A DNA stretch of 64,000 nucleotides, taken from CAUZWH01 sp965224275. Its GTDB lineage: Bacteria > Pseudomonadota > Alphaproteobacteria > SHVV01. Where the stretch lies: NCBI GenBank assembly GCA_965224275.1, contig CBDCYR010000005.1:620001-684000 (forward strand). The letters run 5' to 3'. Shown here piece after piece: positions 7,254-15,188 of this stretch. The notes below the pieces were generated by a model. It searched no databases. It was not told the origin of the DNA and worked only from the letters and a program-made list of their open reading frames with translations. Position 1 is the first letter of the stretch. Every line of letters starts with the position of its first letter. The position numbers and the translations under genes are program-made.

Positions 7254-7688
7254 CTAGTGACTTTGCAGGACAAAGTCACGGGGACCGTGCTGATGGATCA
7301 GAATCAGGCAATCCTGAGGTCCTTCGCAGCGATCGCCATGGTCCTCTTTGCCTGATTGAAATGCGTAACCACCTAGCGCTAGTTGTCGCTCGTCATTCTC
7401 GCCAAAGGTGTGAACCCAGTTACCCTGTATCGTCACACCGTGATAGTCCGAGGTATGACTATGTATGGGCGCGGCATGCCCGGCCTTTATCCTAACAATC
7501 ATCCCGTAGTCGCCTTTCGTCCAGTCTCCCCAGACCAGTGCAAAGTCCAGTCCTGGCCCTCCGTTCACCCAGACCAAGTCATCGGCAGTGCGGCTTAGGC
7601 GCTGTTCCGCGATTGCGCCGTTTGCCAACGTAATACTCACAATGGCGGCGAGGAAGAATTGGGCGATTTTCTTGGAAGTTAATTTCAT
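7254..7688 (-). CDS. Secreted cupin-domain protein
   Basis: A 144-aa exported single-domain cupin. A signal peptide (MKLTSKKIAQFFLAAIVSI ... AIAEQ) is followed by a cupin core with IKAGHAAPIHSHTSDYHGVTI (metal-binding His pair plus a following His), the ALGGYAFQSGKEDHGDRCEG segment and DCLILIHQHGP. The enzymatic activity of such cupins is not predictable. Start ATG 7688 has GAAAGGAAAC upstream; the open frame before it overlaps the next gene in another frame. It lies 40 bp downstream of the alpha/beta hydrolase gene on the same strand, so the two likely form an operon controlled by the divergent LysR gene. Confidence 0.78.
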   Translation of the reverse strand: MKLTSKKIAQFFLAAIVSITLANGAIAEQRLSRTADDLVWVNGGPGLDFALVWGDWTKGDYGMIVRIKAGHAAPIHSHTSDYHGVTIQGNWVHTFGENDERQLALGGYAFQSGKEDHGDRCEGPQDCLILIHQHGPRDFVLQSH

Positions 7689-7728
7689 CGAAGTTTCCTT
7701 TCTCAAGTTCTGGGTTGGTGGTGACCGT

Positions 7729-8607
7729 TCAGGCCGCCGATGCGGTGATAAAAGTGCGCCCGAGAAAATCGTGAACGGCTCGAGCGATCTCCACGTGGTG
7801 CGTCTCAAGCGCGAAATGGCCGGTGTCGAAAAGCAGGACTTCGGCACCGGGGAGGTCACGCTTGAAGGCTTCCGCACCTTGGGGCAGAAAAAACGGATCG
7901 TTCTTGCCCCACACGGCCAGCAACGGAGGCTGGTGGTCGCGTAGATACTTTTGGAATGCCGGATACAGGGCGATGTTGGTGGCGTAGTCGCGCAACAGAT
8001 CGAGTTGAATCTCGCCATTACCAGAGCGAGCCATCAACGCGGTGTCCAGCGTGTAACTCTCCGGCGCGACGAGAGCCGTATCAGCGACGCCGTGGGTATA
8101 CTGCCACCTGGTTGTTTCCGGCGTGAGGAAGCCGCGCAACGCATTTCGATTTTCTACTGTCGGAGATTGCCAATATTCTCGAATTGGCTTCCAGCCTTCG
8201 CTCAGTCCCTCGACATAGGCGTTGCCGTTTTGGGAAATGATCGCGGTGACCCGTTCTGGATGGCGCATGGCCAAGCGCAGCCCAACCGGCGCACCATAGT
8301 CGAAGACATAAACAGCGTAGGTCTTCAGGCCGAGGGTCTCGACGAAGCGATCGATCACATCGGTCAAGTTGTCAAACGTGTAGTTGAAGGTTGCTCGGTC
8401 CGGAGCTTCAGAAAAGCCAAATCCCGGCAAGTCGGGCGCCACCACCCGGTAGTTGTCGGAAAAGGCTGGTATCAAGTCCCGGTACATGTGGCTCGAGCTC
8501 GGGAACCCGTGCAGCAGCAGTAGCACCGGAGCTGCCTTGTGCCCGGCTTGGCGGTAGAAGATTTCCAGGTTGCCAATCTGCGCGGTATGAAAAGTGACTT
8601 TGGTCAT
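7729..8607 (-). CDS. Alpha/beta hydrolase, haloalkane dehalogenase/epoxide hydrolase-like
   Basis: A 292-aa cytoplasmic hydrolase. The motifs are LLLLHGFPSSSHMYRDLI (oxyanion hole HGFP), VVAPDLPGFGFSEAP, nucleophile elbow VFDYGAPVGLRLA with Asp rather than Ser, LLAVWGKNDPFFLPQGAEAF (acid) and DTGHFALETHH (catalytic His). An Asp nucleophile is the hallmark of dehalogenases and epoxide hydrolases, which pass through an ester intermediate. Start ATG 8607 is preceded by GGGAAG. The gene is divergent from a LysR-type regulator 100 bp away, the usual layout for a substrate-induced catabolic gene. The actual substrate is unknown. Confidence 0.83.
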   Translation of the reverse strand: MTKVTFHTAQIGNLEIFYRQAGHKAAPVLLLLHGFPSSSHMYRDLIPAFSDNYRVVAPDLPGFGFSEAPDRATFNYTFDNLTDVIDRFVETLGLKTYAVYVFDYGAPVGLRLAMRHPERVTAIISQNGNAYVEGLSEGWKPIREYWQSPTVENRNALRGFLTPETTRWQYTHGVADTALVAPESYTLDTALMARSGNGEIQLDLLRDYATNIALYPAFQKYLRDHQPPLLAVWGKNDPFFLPQGAEAFKRDLPGAEVLLFDTGHFALETHHVEIARAVHDFLGRTFITASAA

Positions 8608-8709
8608 GATCAAACTTCCCGTTGTCGGCGTTGCTGGTAACAACATGGTCTATGTGTAATAAGCAAAAAATGGGTGATTATTCACAAGATCTATGAATAT
8701 TTGTCACAA
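8608..8709. promoter_or_regulatory. Divergent promoter/operator region of the hydrolase and LysR genes
   Basis: This AT-rich 102-bp gap carries TGTGTAATAA (8651-8660) and TTATTCACA further on, an imperfect inverted pair about 15 bp apart, in keeping with a LysR-type operator. No experimental or consensus support beyond this symmetry is visible. Confidence 0.4.
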
Positions 8710-9603
8710 ATGAATGAGCTCTCGAACCTTGGTTTGTTCGTTCGCGTTGTGGATGAAGGCAGCTTTTCAGGCGCCGCACGTTTTCTCGGCATCACCCCAT
8801 CGTCGGTTTCCCGTCAGATATCTCAACTGGAGGACGAGCTGGGTGCACGGCTTTTTCATCGAACAACGCGAAAGCAAAGCCTCACCGAGCCAGGTGAGAT
8901 CTATCTGCGACACGCACGTCGGATCGTTGCGGATCTAGAGGAGGCGCGGCTGGCCGTGCGACGGCTTGCGGACACGCCATTCGGCAGCCTGCACGTGACC
9001 GCCGAGGCAGATTTTGCGGTTGCGTTTGTTGCGCCGATTCTGCCGGAATTTTTCGACCGTTACCCGAGGGTGCAACTTCGCCTGTCGATGAGTGCGGGCA
9101 GGATGGATCTCGTGGACAGCGGAATCGATCTTGCCATTCGCATGGGCCATCTGGACGATTCCAGTCTCATCGCCCGGAAAATAGCCGTGAGCCGTTCGCT
9201 GCTTTGCGCCAGCCCGGCATATCTAGCAAAGCATGGTAGACCAACACATCCTCGCGAACTCGAGGCACACAGTTGCCTTTCGTTCCGGACCGCGGCAGGA
9301 ACCAACCATTGGAGTTTCAAGCTGCCGGAGGGCTCGGTCGATATACCTATCGCAGGCCGCCTCAACGCCAATAGTCTGGTTTTCCTGCGCGGCCTTGCAC
9401 TGTCGGCGCAGGGCATCATCATGATCCCGGTGTGGATGGTGCGCGATGCGCTAGAAGGAGGGCATCTCCTCACGCTGCTCGATGACTTTCCTCTTGAGCC
9501 GCCGAGCACACCGATCCATGCGGTCTTCGCACATAACCGGCATCTGGCGCCCAAGGTTCGCGCCTTTGTTGATTTTCTGGCCGAACGCATGGACGTACGT
9601 TGA
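8710..9603 (+). CDS. LysR-family transcriptional regulator
   Basis: A 297-aa regulator. The N-terminal winged helix-turn-helix is clear (FVRVVDEGSFSGAARFLG, SSVSRQISQLEDELGARLFH, RTTRKQSLTEPGEIYL). The rest is the periplasmic-binding-like effector domain (GSLHVTAEADFAVAFVAPIL, YPRVQLRLSMS, DLVDSGIDLAIRMG, GIIMIPVWMV). The start is placed at ATG 8710 (MNELSNLGLF), matching the usual family start; an in-frame GTG at 8674 would add 12 residues inside the operator region. It is divergent from the hydrolase/cupin pair and probably controls it and itself. The effector is unknown. Confidence 0.88.
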   Translation: MNELSNLGLFVRVVDEGSFSGAARFLGITPSSVSRQISQLEDELGARLFHRTTRKQSLTEPGEIYLRHARRIVADLEEARLAVRRLADTPFGSLHVTAEADFAVAFVAPILPEFFDRYPRVQLRLSMSAGRMDLVDSGIDLAIRMGHLDDSSLIARKIAVSRSLLCASPAYLAKHGRPTHPRELEAHSCLSFRTAAGTNHWSFKLPEGSVDIPIAGRLNANSLVFLRGLALSAQGIIMIPVWMVRDALEGGHLLTLLDDFPLEPPSTPIHAVFAHNRHLAPKVRAFVDFLAERMDVR

Positions 9604-9721
9604 ATCGCGGACCGCCAATCTCGGACCGTCGCTTTTAAACCCCATCGTGCATGAATAGAGTGGGGGCTTGGTTGTGTGAGCATGCAGCGATCGACTTACG
9701 GCGTCACGGAGGAGGAAAATC

Positions 9722-10888
9722 ATGACCGATCTAATGTACGTTTTCTCGGCCGACTCTCACATTATGGAGCCCTTTGATCTATGGATCGACGCGCTCGGCG
9801 ACAAGCACGGCGAGCTGCTGCCGCAAAAGGTCACCGACTGTAACGGCGTCCCCGGCAGCTACTTCTATACCGGCATCGAGTACATACAACTCACCGACTT
9901 GGATCCCACAGACACCGCTGATTCGGGCGCGGAATCGACGGGTCTTGACCCCGAACTCGAGGACAAGATCGCACGAACGAATAGTGACCCGGCGCTACGC
10001 CTCGAACTCATGGATCTCGACGGCGTGTCTGCCGAATTCATCACGTCTACCTGGATGTTGTTCTCGATGCGGATCAAGGACAAGGTGGTGGTTCGCGATT
10101 GCTGCAGCGTCTACAACGACTGGATCGCCGAGTATTGCAGCCACGACCCGAAGCGGCTCCTGCCGTCGGCGATGATTGCCATGGAGGACGTCGACTGGGC
10201 CGTGAAAGAGCTCGAAAAAGCCGCCAAGAATAATATGCGCGGCGCGGTTATCTACTGCGACACCAAATCCGACATGCTGCCCTACCGGCACAAGAACTAC
10301 GATCCCTTCTGGGCCGCCGCCCAGGACCTGGGGATGCCTGTGATGCTGCATATCGTGACGGGCCAGGTGCGCGACCTATACACCCTGCAAACCGACGCCG
10401 AGCGTGAACTCATCCCGCGGCTATCGCTGGAACTCTTCCAAGAGGGTGGCCTGGTGCTGGCCAACGAATTTATTTTTGGCGGTATCCTCGATCGCTTCCC
10501 GCAGCTGCAAATTATCCTTGGCGAGTTCGAGATTTCATGGATACCGAACTTCATGTTTCGGCTGAAACAGCTGCAGGGTGCACTGGGACAATCGGTCAAT
10601 TTGCACAAGATTGATCGGCCGGTGGAGGACTACTTTGAGACTCAGCTATGGCATGGCTTCGTCGATGACGAGTATTTCGACCGCGCGTACGATGTTACCG
10701 GTCCGACGCGGATCATATGGGGTTCGGACTTCCCGCATCCGCGCAACACGTTCCCGCACTCGCACGCCATTTTGGAGCGCGTGCTGAAGAACGTTCCCGA
10801 CGATGTGAAGGCAAATGTCGCCGGGCTTAACGCCGCCCGGCTGTTCAATCTGGACCTGCCGCAGGATCTCACCAAGGCGGCCGAGTGA
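9722..10888 (+). CDS. Amidohydrolase-family (amidohydrolase_2) metal-dependent hydrolase/decarboxylase
   Basis: A 388-aa TIM-barrel enzyme. The N-terminal metal site is FSADSHIMEP (a D-x-H variant of HxH), the central His lies in DLGMPVMLHIVTG, the ILGEFEISWIPNFMFRL segment corresponds to the second His/Glu region, and the C-terminal metal Asp lies in IIWGSDFPHPRNTFPHS. Relatives hydrolyse amides/esters or decarboxylate aromatic acids. GGAGGAGGAAAATC gives a very strong Shine-Dalgarno for ATG 9722. A radical-SAM gene stub follows directly after the stop. The substrate cannot be deduced. Confidence 0.85.
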   Translation: MTDLMYVFSADSHIMEPFDLWIDALGDKHGELLPQKVTDCNGVPGSYFYTGIEYIQLTDLDPTDTADSGAESTGLDPELEDKIARTNSDPALRLELMDLDGVSAEFITSTWMLFSMRIKDKVVVRDCCSVYNDWIAEYCSHDPKRLLPSAMIAMEDVDWAVKELEKAAKNNMRGAVIYCDTKSDMLPYRHKNYDPFWAAAQDLGMPVMLHIVTGQVRDLYTLQTDAERELIPRLSLELFQEGGLVLANEFIFGGILDRFPQLQIILGEFEISWIPNFMFRLKQLQGALGQSVNLHKIDRPVEDYFETQLWHGFVDDEYFDRAYDVTGPTRIIWGSDFPHPRNTFPHSHAILERVLKNVPDDVKANVAGLNAARLFNLDLPQDLTKAAE

Positions 10889-11071
10889 TTGCGGGAGGCA
10901 CAAGCCTGGATGTCCGACCTGCCGTGCGGCGGGCGGGCGGCGGCGATTGCGCGCACCCGCCAGCGCATGGCGGCGACCGGCCAATGGCACGATTCCCAAC
11001 TGCTGGGCCGGCGCGGGCCGATCGGCTGCGTGGCGCTGGAGATCACCCAGCGCTGTAACCTGGATATCAAC
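10889..11071 (+). pseudogene. N-terminal stub of a radical-SAM protein
   Basis: Directly after the amidohydrolase stop a frame (TTG 10889 or ATG 10910) reads MSDLPCGGRAAAIARTRQRM, then LLGRRGPIGCVALEITQRCN-LD. That last segment is the start of a radical-SAM domain, which should continue with the CxxxCxxC cluster motif. Instead the sequence departs at 11072 (INPFQNVG...) and stops at 11128. The [4Fe-4S] motif is thus lost after its first Cys and the gene is a deletion remnant. Confidence 0.65.
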
Positions 11072-11259
11072 CCTTTCCAAAACGTCGGTTCGCCGCTGTC
11101 GACTGGGCTGAAATTAGCTATAATATAACTGGACGTGGACGGACGATTGTAGGGCGGTCGAAGATGACCCCCGGACGTGTAATTTGTCCCAAAACCCATC
11201 ATCGCCACACAATCAAAAGGCGACCCATAAGGCAGCTATCAATCGGCCATATCAGCGGT

Positions 11260-12250
11260 TCACTCCGGTGACTCCGGATTTATGATCTGGTGCATCGAGA
11301 ATATGGCTGGATTGCTCGGATCAACCAGCACCTCGACCGCATGCATTGACAGTGCGCCATCGACTTCCAGCGCCACGATATTCGGGGCCCTCCGTTCGAA
11401 TGGGCGGGAGACGCCGAATTGGTGGCCGTCACCATGCACGAGAAGAATCCATCGCCCGTAGGCGCGAGCCTTGTTGACAAGCGCCTCACCGAAGTATTTG
11501 TAACCTGAATTACGACGGAAGCGTTCTTTGCGGGCGCTGAATTTGAACTTAAACATGTCGGCATGGATGAGCAGGACGACAGCTTTTGCGTTTTCGGCGA
11601 TTGCTTTGTCGAGATTGGCTTCAAGCCATGCAATGTTTTGCTTTGTTTCTTCCGAAAAACTCGGTTGCGACAGCTCGGTCTTGAGACTCGAAGCCGTTGT
11701 TGGAACCGACGACATGGGCGGTGATGATGTGGACGCCTGCCAAGGTGAAGCGAGCGTTCTCGACATAGTCGCTATAATCATTCATCGCATCCGCCTGACG
11801 TTCGATCACCATCGGCGCACGGCCGAGCGAACGTGAGCTGCCTGCAAAAAAGATCTTGCGTATGAACGCCAGCCGCTCGATTGGATCATAGCCGCCTGCT
11901 TTCTTACGACGACAGTCAGTCCACTCGTTGTCGCCGGGTGTGTAAAGCACGGACCCATCAAACAAATTCATCAAAGCGAACTGATCGCGTAGCATTTGAT
12001 CGGTACACGGCGTCGCCTCGGCCTTGATGTCGCCGAGGTGGACCGTAAATGCTGGCTTCTTCCGGTTGATGATTTTAATCAATGATTTGTAGGGACCGAT
12101 CACCTTCTGGGTATCCCCATAGGGCATATCCCCGAGGGCGATGAAGCGAAACGACTGTTGAGATTGACCAGGTGAGAGCGCAAGTAGGGCAACTGCAAAT
12201 GCAACAAATGTGGTGCTCAGTTTAGCGACTCCTCGGCGGTGCCCTGCCAT
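11260..12250 (-). pseudogene. Calcineurin-like metallophosphatase, frameshifted
   Basis: The gene reads from 12250 with a signal peptide (to about residue 31, LLALSPGQSQQ), RFIALGDMPYGDTQ and FTVHLGDIKA (metallophosphatase metal ligands), and LYTPGDNEWTDCRRKKAGGYDP. The first frame ends at 11621 after EFFGRNKAKHC. The remainder (NIAWLEANLDKAIAENAKAV, IHADMFKF, LLVHGDGHQFGV, VEVLVDPSNPAIFSMHQI) lies one frame over and ends at 11260. The shift falls around 11625-11660, near short A/T runs. Both halves are conserved, so the damage is recent or could be an assembly error. Confidence 0.75.
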
Positions 12251-12381
12251 AATAATCTATTGTGATACTCCGTACCTCGACAAACCAGTGAAAGTCGCCT
12301 GCGGTGAAACCGACCGACAGGGGTAGCGCGTCATTTAGATGCTTGATGTCCGAGTTGGGGTCATAGTGGTCTTACCCGGTT

Positions 12382-12460
12382 TCAATAGACAGTTTCGAAT
12401 GAACCGGTTGACCGCTCTTCGAAGTCAGCCGGGCTGATGTTGCCTTCGTTCTAAAAGTTG
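12382..12460 (-). pseudogene. IS3-family transposase (OrfB) C-terminal remnant
   Basis: On the minus strand the sequence ends NEGNISPADFEERSTGSFET-VY then stop (12382-12384), a recognisable C-terminus of IS3-family OrfB integrases. It is preceded by an in-frame TAG (F-stop-N) and further decayed sequence up to about 12520. Only this scrap remains. The rest of 12251-12550 holds nothing I recognise. Confidence 0.55.
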
Positions 12461-12550
12461 TTGATCGAAATTACGTACGATCCTGCTGGTGGTTTGAAAC
12501 GAGGTCGAATCGACCTAGTCGCAGTAGCGTACTCTTAGTGAGGCAATGGG

Positions 12551-12823
12551 TTAGGCCGGATGAAGACTGGTCGCGATCTTTTCCAGAAAGGTCGAAGCAA
12601 AATGGGTAACCATCTCCCATCCGATCTGCTCCGCTCCACTTTCTTGGTTGGATTGGGCGGAAGCGCGATGGTTGTGCATCTTCACCGCCGGGGCCTTGGC
12701 AACTTCGGACTTTTCGATACCTAACTTTTCTGCCTGCCGCTCACATTCGGATATGACAAGAAGTTCCAATCTGACCTCGTGGGCGATTACCTTCATACCA
12801 AGTCGGCCAAGATCTTCTTCCAT
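12551..12823 (-). CDS. Small hypothetical protein
   Basis: A 90-aa Glu/Lys-rich frame with a near-ideal Shine-Dalgarno (AGGAGG, 9 bp before ATG 12823), which is the main reason to accept it. It starts MEEDLGRLGMKVIAHEVRLE, is mostly predicted helical with heptad-like spacing (LLVISECERQAEKLGIEKSEV), and ends ASTFLEKIATSLHPA. No family is recognised. It is divergent from the secreted protein at 12879, leaving only 55 bp between them for both promoters. Confidence 0.5.
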   Translation of the reverse strand: MEEDLGRLGMKVIAHEVRLELLVISECERQAEKLGIEKSEVAKAPAVKMHNHRASAQSNQESGAEQIGWEMVTHFASTFLEKIATSLHPA

Positions 12824-12878
12824 GTTCGAAAACCTCCTGTTGCTAATCCAAAACCCCGAACGATTAGGTCATTCGACG

Positions 12879-13331
12879 ATGAAGCGTGTCACACTTGCCT
12901 GCTTGATACTTCTAGTCATAACGGTGCTTTCAGGAAGCGCGACCGCCGAACATAATCAGGGGCACGTCGTCATTACCGTGCGCGGCCAGATTGAGGGCAA
13001 AACACTCCGAATTATTGGCAAGGCAACAGTGCCATATGGCGCGTGGATCGTTTACGTAGCTTACAACGCGACCAAACCGAGGCAGCGCGCGACGGGTTCG
13101 GTGTTCGTGGAGAACGAGCAGTTTACGGCCGAGGCCGGCATCTCGGACTGGGCTGTCGGCAAAATCATCATCGATGTTAATTTTCAGATGCTAATTTCAG
13201 GTCGCACGCAGCCAGCCGCGGTCATCCAGCGCTATGGGCCAAGAGGCGAATGGATGAACGGAGATGACGTGATAGAAAATGGCGCGGCTTACCGAGCGGC
13301 CGTCACGTCGACAACCGTGACCAACCCGTGA
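12879..13331 (+). CDS. Secreted hypothetical protein
   Basis: A 150-aa protein with a clear signal peptide (MKRVTLACLILLVITVLSGS, cleavage after SATA). The mature part is beta-rich (HVVITVRGQIEGKTLRIIGKA, VPYGAWIVYVAYNATKP, ATGSVFVENEQFTAEA, GKIIIDVNFQMLI, IQRYGPRGEWMNG) and may form a small beta-sandwich. No named family is recognised. ATG 12879 is taken because the signal peptide begins there, although no strong Shine-Dalgarno precedes it. It lies between the IS3 remnant and the IS110 element. Confidence 0.6.
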   Translation: MKRVTLACLILLVITVLSGSATAEHNQGHVVITVRGQIEGKTLRIIGKATVPYGAWIVYVAYNATKPRQRATGSVFVENEQFTAEAGISDWAVGKIIIDVNFQMLISGRTQPAAVIQRYGPRGEWMNGDDVIENGAAYRAAVTSTTVTNP

Positions 13332-13550
13332 TCACGTCGTCCTGCGCAACGCCTGAAGCGACTGCCGTTGCGGGATGCTAACTAGATTGAGGCTCGTTAC
13401 CCCCGAAACTGGACGAAGATTTCAACGCCTCAAATGGTAATATCTAGCCAATACCAGTCATGGCCGAACAAAGAAGAAATACAATGCTGGACGGTTCGGC
13501 CGGCGGATGCTGCGCTGTCGGTGTTCCTTGAACTTTGGGAGGTATCCGAG

Positions 13551-14645
13551 ATGGCTATGAAGTCCGAACGCCTTGCGCGGTTCGCCGCGTCAACGGTCGG
13601 CGAGGCGGTTTTTGTTGGCGTGGATGTTCACAAGCGCACTTACTCGGTGGCGTTGTTCTGCCTCGCTGACGGCCAGGTCGAATCCTGGAACTGCCCGGCA
13701 GGTGAAGCGGGGCTGGTGGAGCAGCTGAGGGGGTTGGGCTGCCGCATTGAGCACGTTGTTTACGAAACCGGGCCAACCGGGTTCTCGTTGTGCCGTGCGT
13801 TGAGCGACGCGGGGTTCAATGCGTCCGTCATCGCGGCCTCGCGCATTCCTCGCGGAGCCGCCGCCGCGGCCAAGTCCGACCGGATCGATGCGATCAAGCT
13901 TGCAATTTATTGCGCAAAGGGGCTGCTGCGGCCGGTCGCTATACCGACGGTCGAGGAGGAGGGCTATCGGGCGCTGGTGCGGCGGCGCAAGCGGGTCGCC
14001 GAGAACCGGGCCAAGCTCAAGCAGAAGATCAAGGGGTTCCTGCTGGCGACGGGCGTCGAGGAACCGCCGAGTTCGGAGAAGTGGTTGCAGACTGTCCCGC
14101 AGGATCTTGAGGCGCTGCCTCTGGCGCCCGGGCACGGCAACACGCTGGCGTCGATGATCCGCGAGTACCTGTTCCTTCAGGAAGAACACCGGGCTTTGCG
14201 ACGCGAGATCAGGAAGGCGACGCAGCGTCTGCACCCGGACCGCTACGCACGATTGACGCAGGTGGGCGGGGTCGGCGAAGTCGTTGCGACAACCTTTCTG
14301 GCGGAGATCTTCGCGCCGGAGCGCTTCGATCGTGCCGAGGAGGTGACTTCCTATCTGGGTCTTGCCCCGGTCGTCCGCCGGAGCGGTGACGGCCCGGCCC
14401 GCGCGCGGTTGCGCCCGGTCGGGCAGAAGCGCTTGCGGTCGATCCTGATCGAAGGCGCCTGGCAATGGACCTGGCGCGACCAGGAGGCCAGGGAACTCTA
14501 CAACCGTCATCTCGCCAGATCCGGAGTTGCCCAGAAGGCGATCTGCGTCGTGGCACGAAAACTGGCGATCAAGCTTTGGCGTCTCGCGGTGGAGACATCG
14601 ACGGCGTCAATGGAGGGTGCCGCGGCTCGCCCTCGGTCGGTTTAA
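13551..14645 (+). CDS. IS110-family transposase (DEDD recombinase)
   Basis: A 364-aa IS110-family recombinase. The N-terminal RuvC-like DEDD domain shows VGVDVHKRTYSVALF (first Asp), VYETGPTGFSL (Glu) and KSDRIDAIKLA (two Asp). The C-terminal transposase_20 domain has LTQVGGVGEVVATTFLAEI and EVTSYLGLAPVVRRSGDG, with the conserved Ser region downstream. Start ATG 13551 follows GGGAGG. The gene appears intact. IS110 elements carry a bridge RNA in a non-coding end; candidates are the 13332-13550 and 14646-15050 flanks. No inverted repeats could be matched, as is usual for this family. Confidence 0.87.
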   Translation: MAMKSERLARFAASTVGEAVFVGVDVHKRTYSVALFCLADGQVESWNCPAGEAGLVEQLRGLGCRIEHVVYETGPTGFSLCRALSDAGFNASVIAASRIPRGAAAAAKSDRIDAIKLAIYCAKGLLRPVAIPTVEEEGYRALVRRRKRVAENRAKLKQKIKGFLLATGVEEPPSSEKWLQTVPQDLEALPLAPGHGNTLASMIREYLFLQEEHRALRREIRKATQRLHPDRYARLTQVGGVGEVVATTFLAEIFAPERFDRAEEVTSYLGLAPVVRRSGDGPARARLRPVGQKRLRSILIEGAWQWTWRDQEARELYNRHLARSGVAQKAICVVARKLAIKLWRLAVETSTASMEGAAARPRSV

Positions 14646-15074
14646 CCGACGACAAAGAAATGGCGGCACCCTCATCATCCGGCGCGTACCGAAAGCGGTA
14701 CTTGGTGATCCTGCGATAGACAGGCACGAATAAGAAAAGGCCTACGCAGCATTGAACGTGGGCTCTGCGATCAAGGGTGAGAGGGGTGTTGGCGGCGAGC
14801 TTGGGAACGCCGGCGACTACGATGCGTTAAGCCGCTTCGCGGCTCCTCCGCTGCGCTCCGGCCCTTCGGGTGACACGCCGCAGCCGCCGGCGTTGTGGTT
14901 TGCCATGGCCGGAAGCGTACTTCCGGCCAGAGAGGGCCGAATGAGCGAGAAAAAAAAGGAGGGATATCGGGGGGTTGACAGAAGTCCACATAAGAAAAGG
15001 GCGATCCTAAGACGGCTCCGATTCGCGCGAGGAACGAAGCTCCTAGCCGTGTGAGAACCCAACCTGCCCGACAC
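14646..15074. other. Non-coding 3' flank of the IS110 element
   Basis: About 430 bp with no convincing gene. It contains CG-rich hairpin-forming sequence (GGCCGGAAGCGTACTTCCGG, a near-perfect inverted repeat, at 14907-14926) and an A-rich stretch near 14950. Much of it is probably the IS110 right end; the exact border cannot be placed. Short frames across it lack codon character and ribosome-binding sites. Confidence 0.35.
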
Positions 15075-15188
15075 CTATCGATGACCGATCTGACCGACAT
15101 GCGCGCTTGTATCAACTTTCATCTTCTCCCCCGGAGGCCGCATAGAGATTTCCAGGGCTCCCATGACGGCGACCCCGGTAATTCGCAA
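15075..15188 (-). pseudogene. Detached 3' tail of the class III cyclase gene
   Basis: On the minus strand this reads LRITGVAVMGALEISMRPPG then EKMKVDTSAHVGQIGHR and a stop at 15075. Once the IS1595 copy (15189-16228) and one 8-bp duplication are removed it continues VPDAPLLRITGVAVMG from the cyclase gene on the other side. It is the last strand-repeat of the C-terminal LiaF-like domain. Confidence 0.75.

Noticed and set aside
13590..14510. A 306-residue frame antisense to the IS110 transposase
   Set aside because: It mirrors the codon structure of the real gene, has no recognisable domain, and is a typical high-GC antisense artefact.
14752..15054. A 100-residue frame after the IS110 transposase
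   Set aside because: No Shine-Dalgarno, low-complexity composition, and it crosses hairpin-rich IS end sequence; judged a chance frame.
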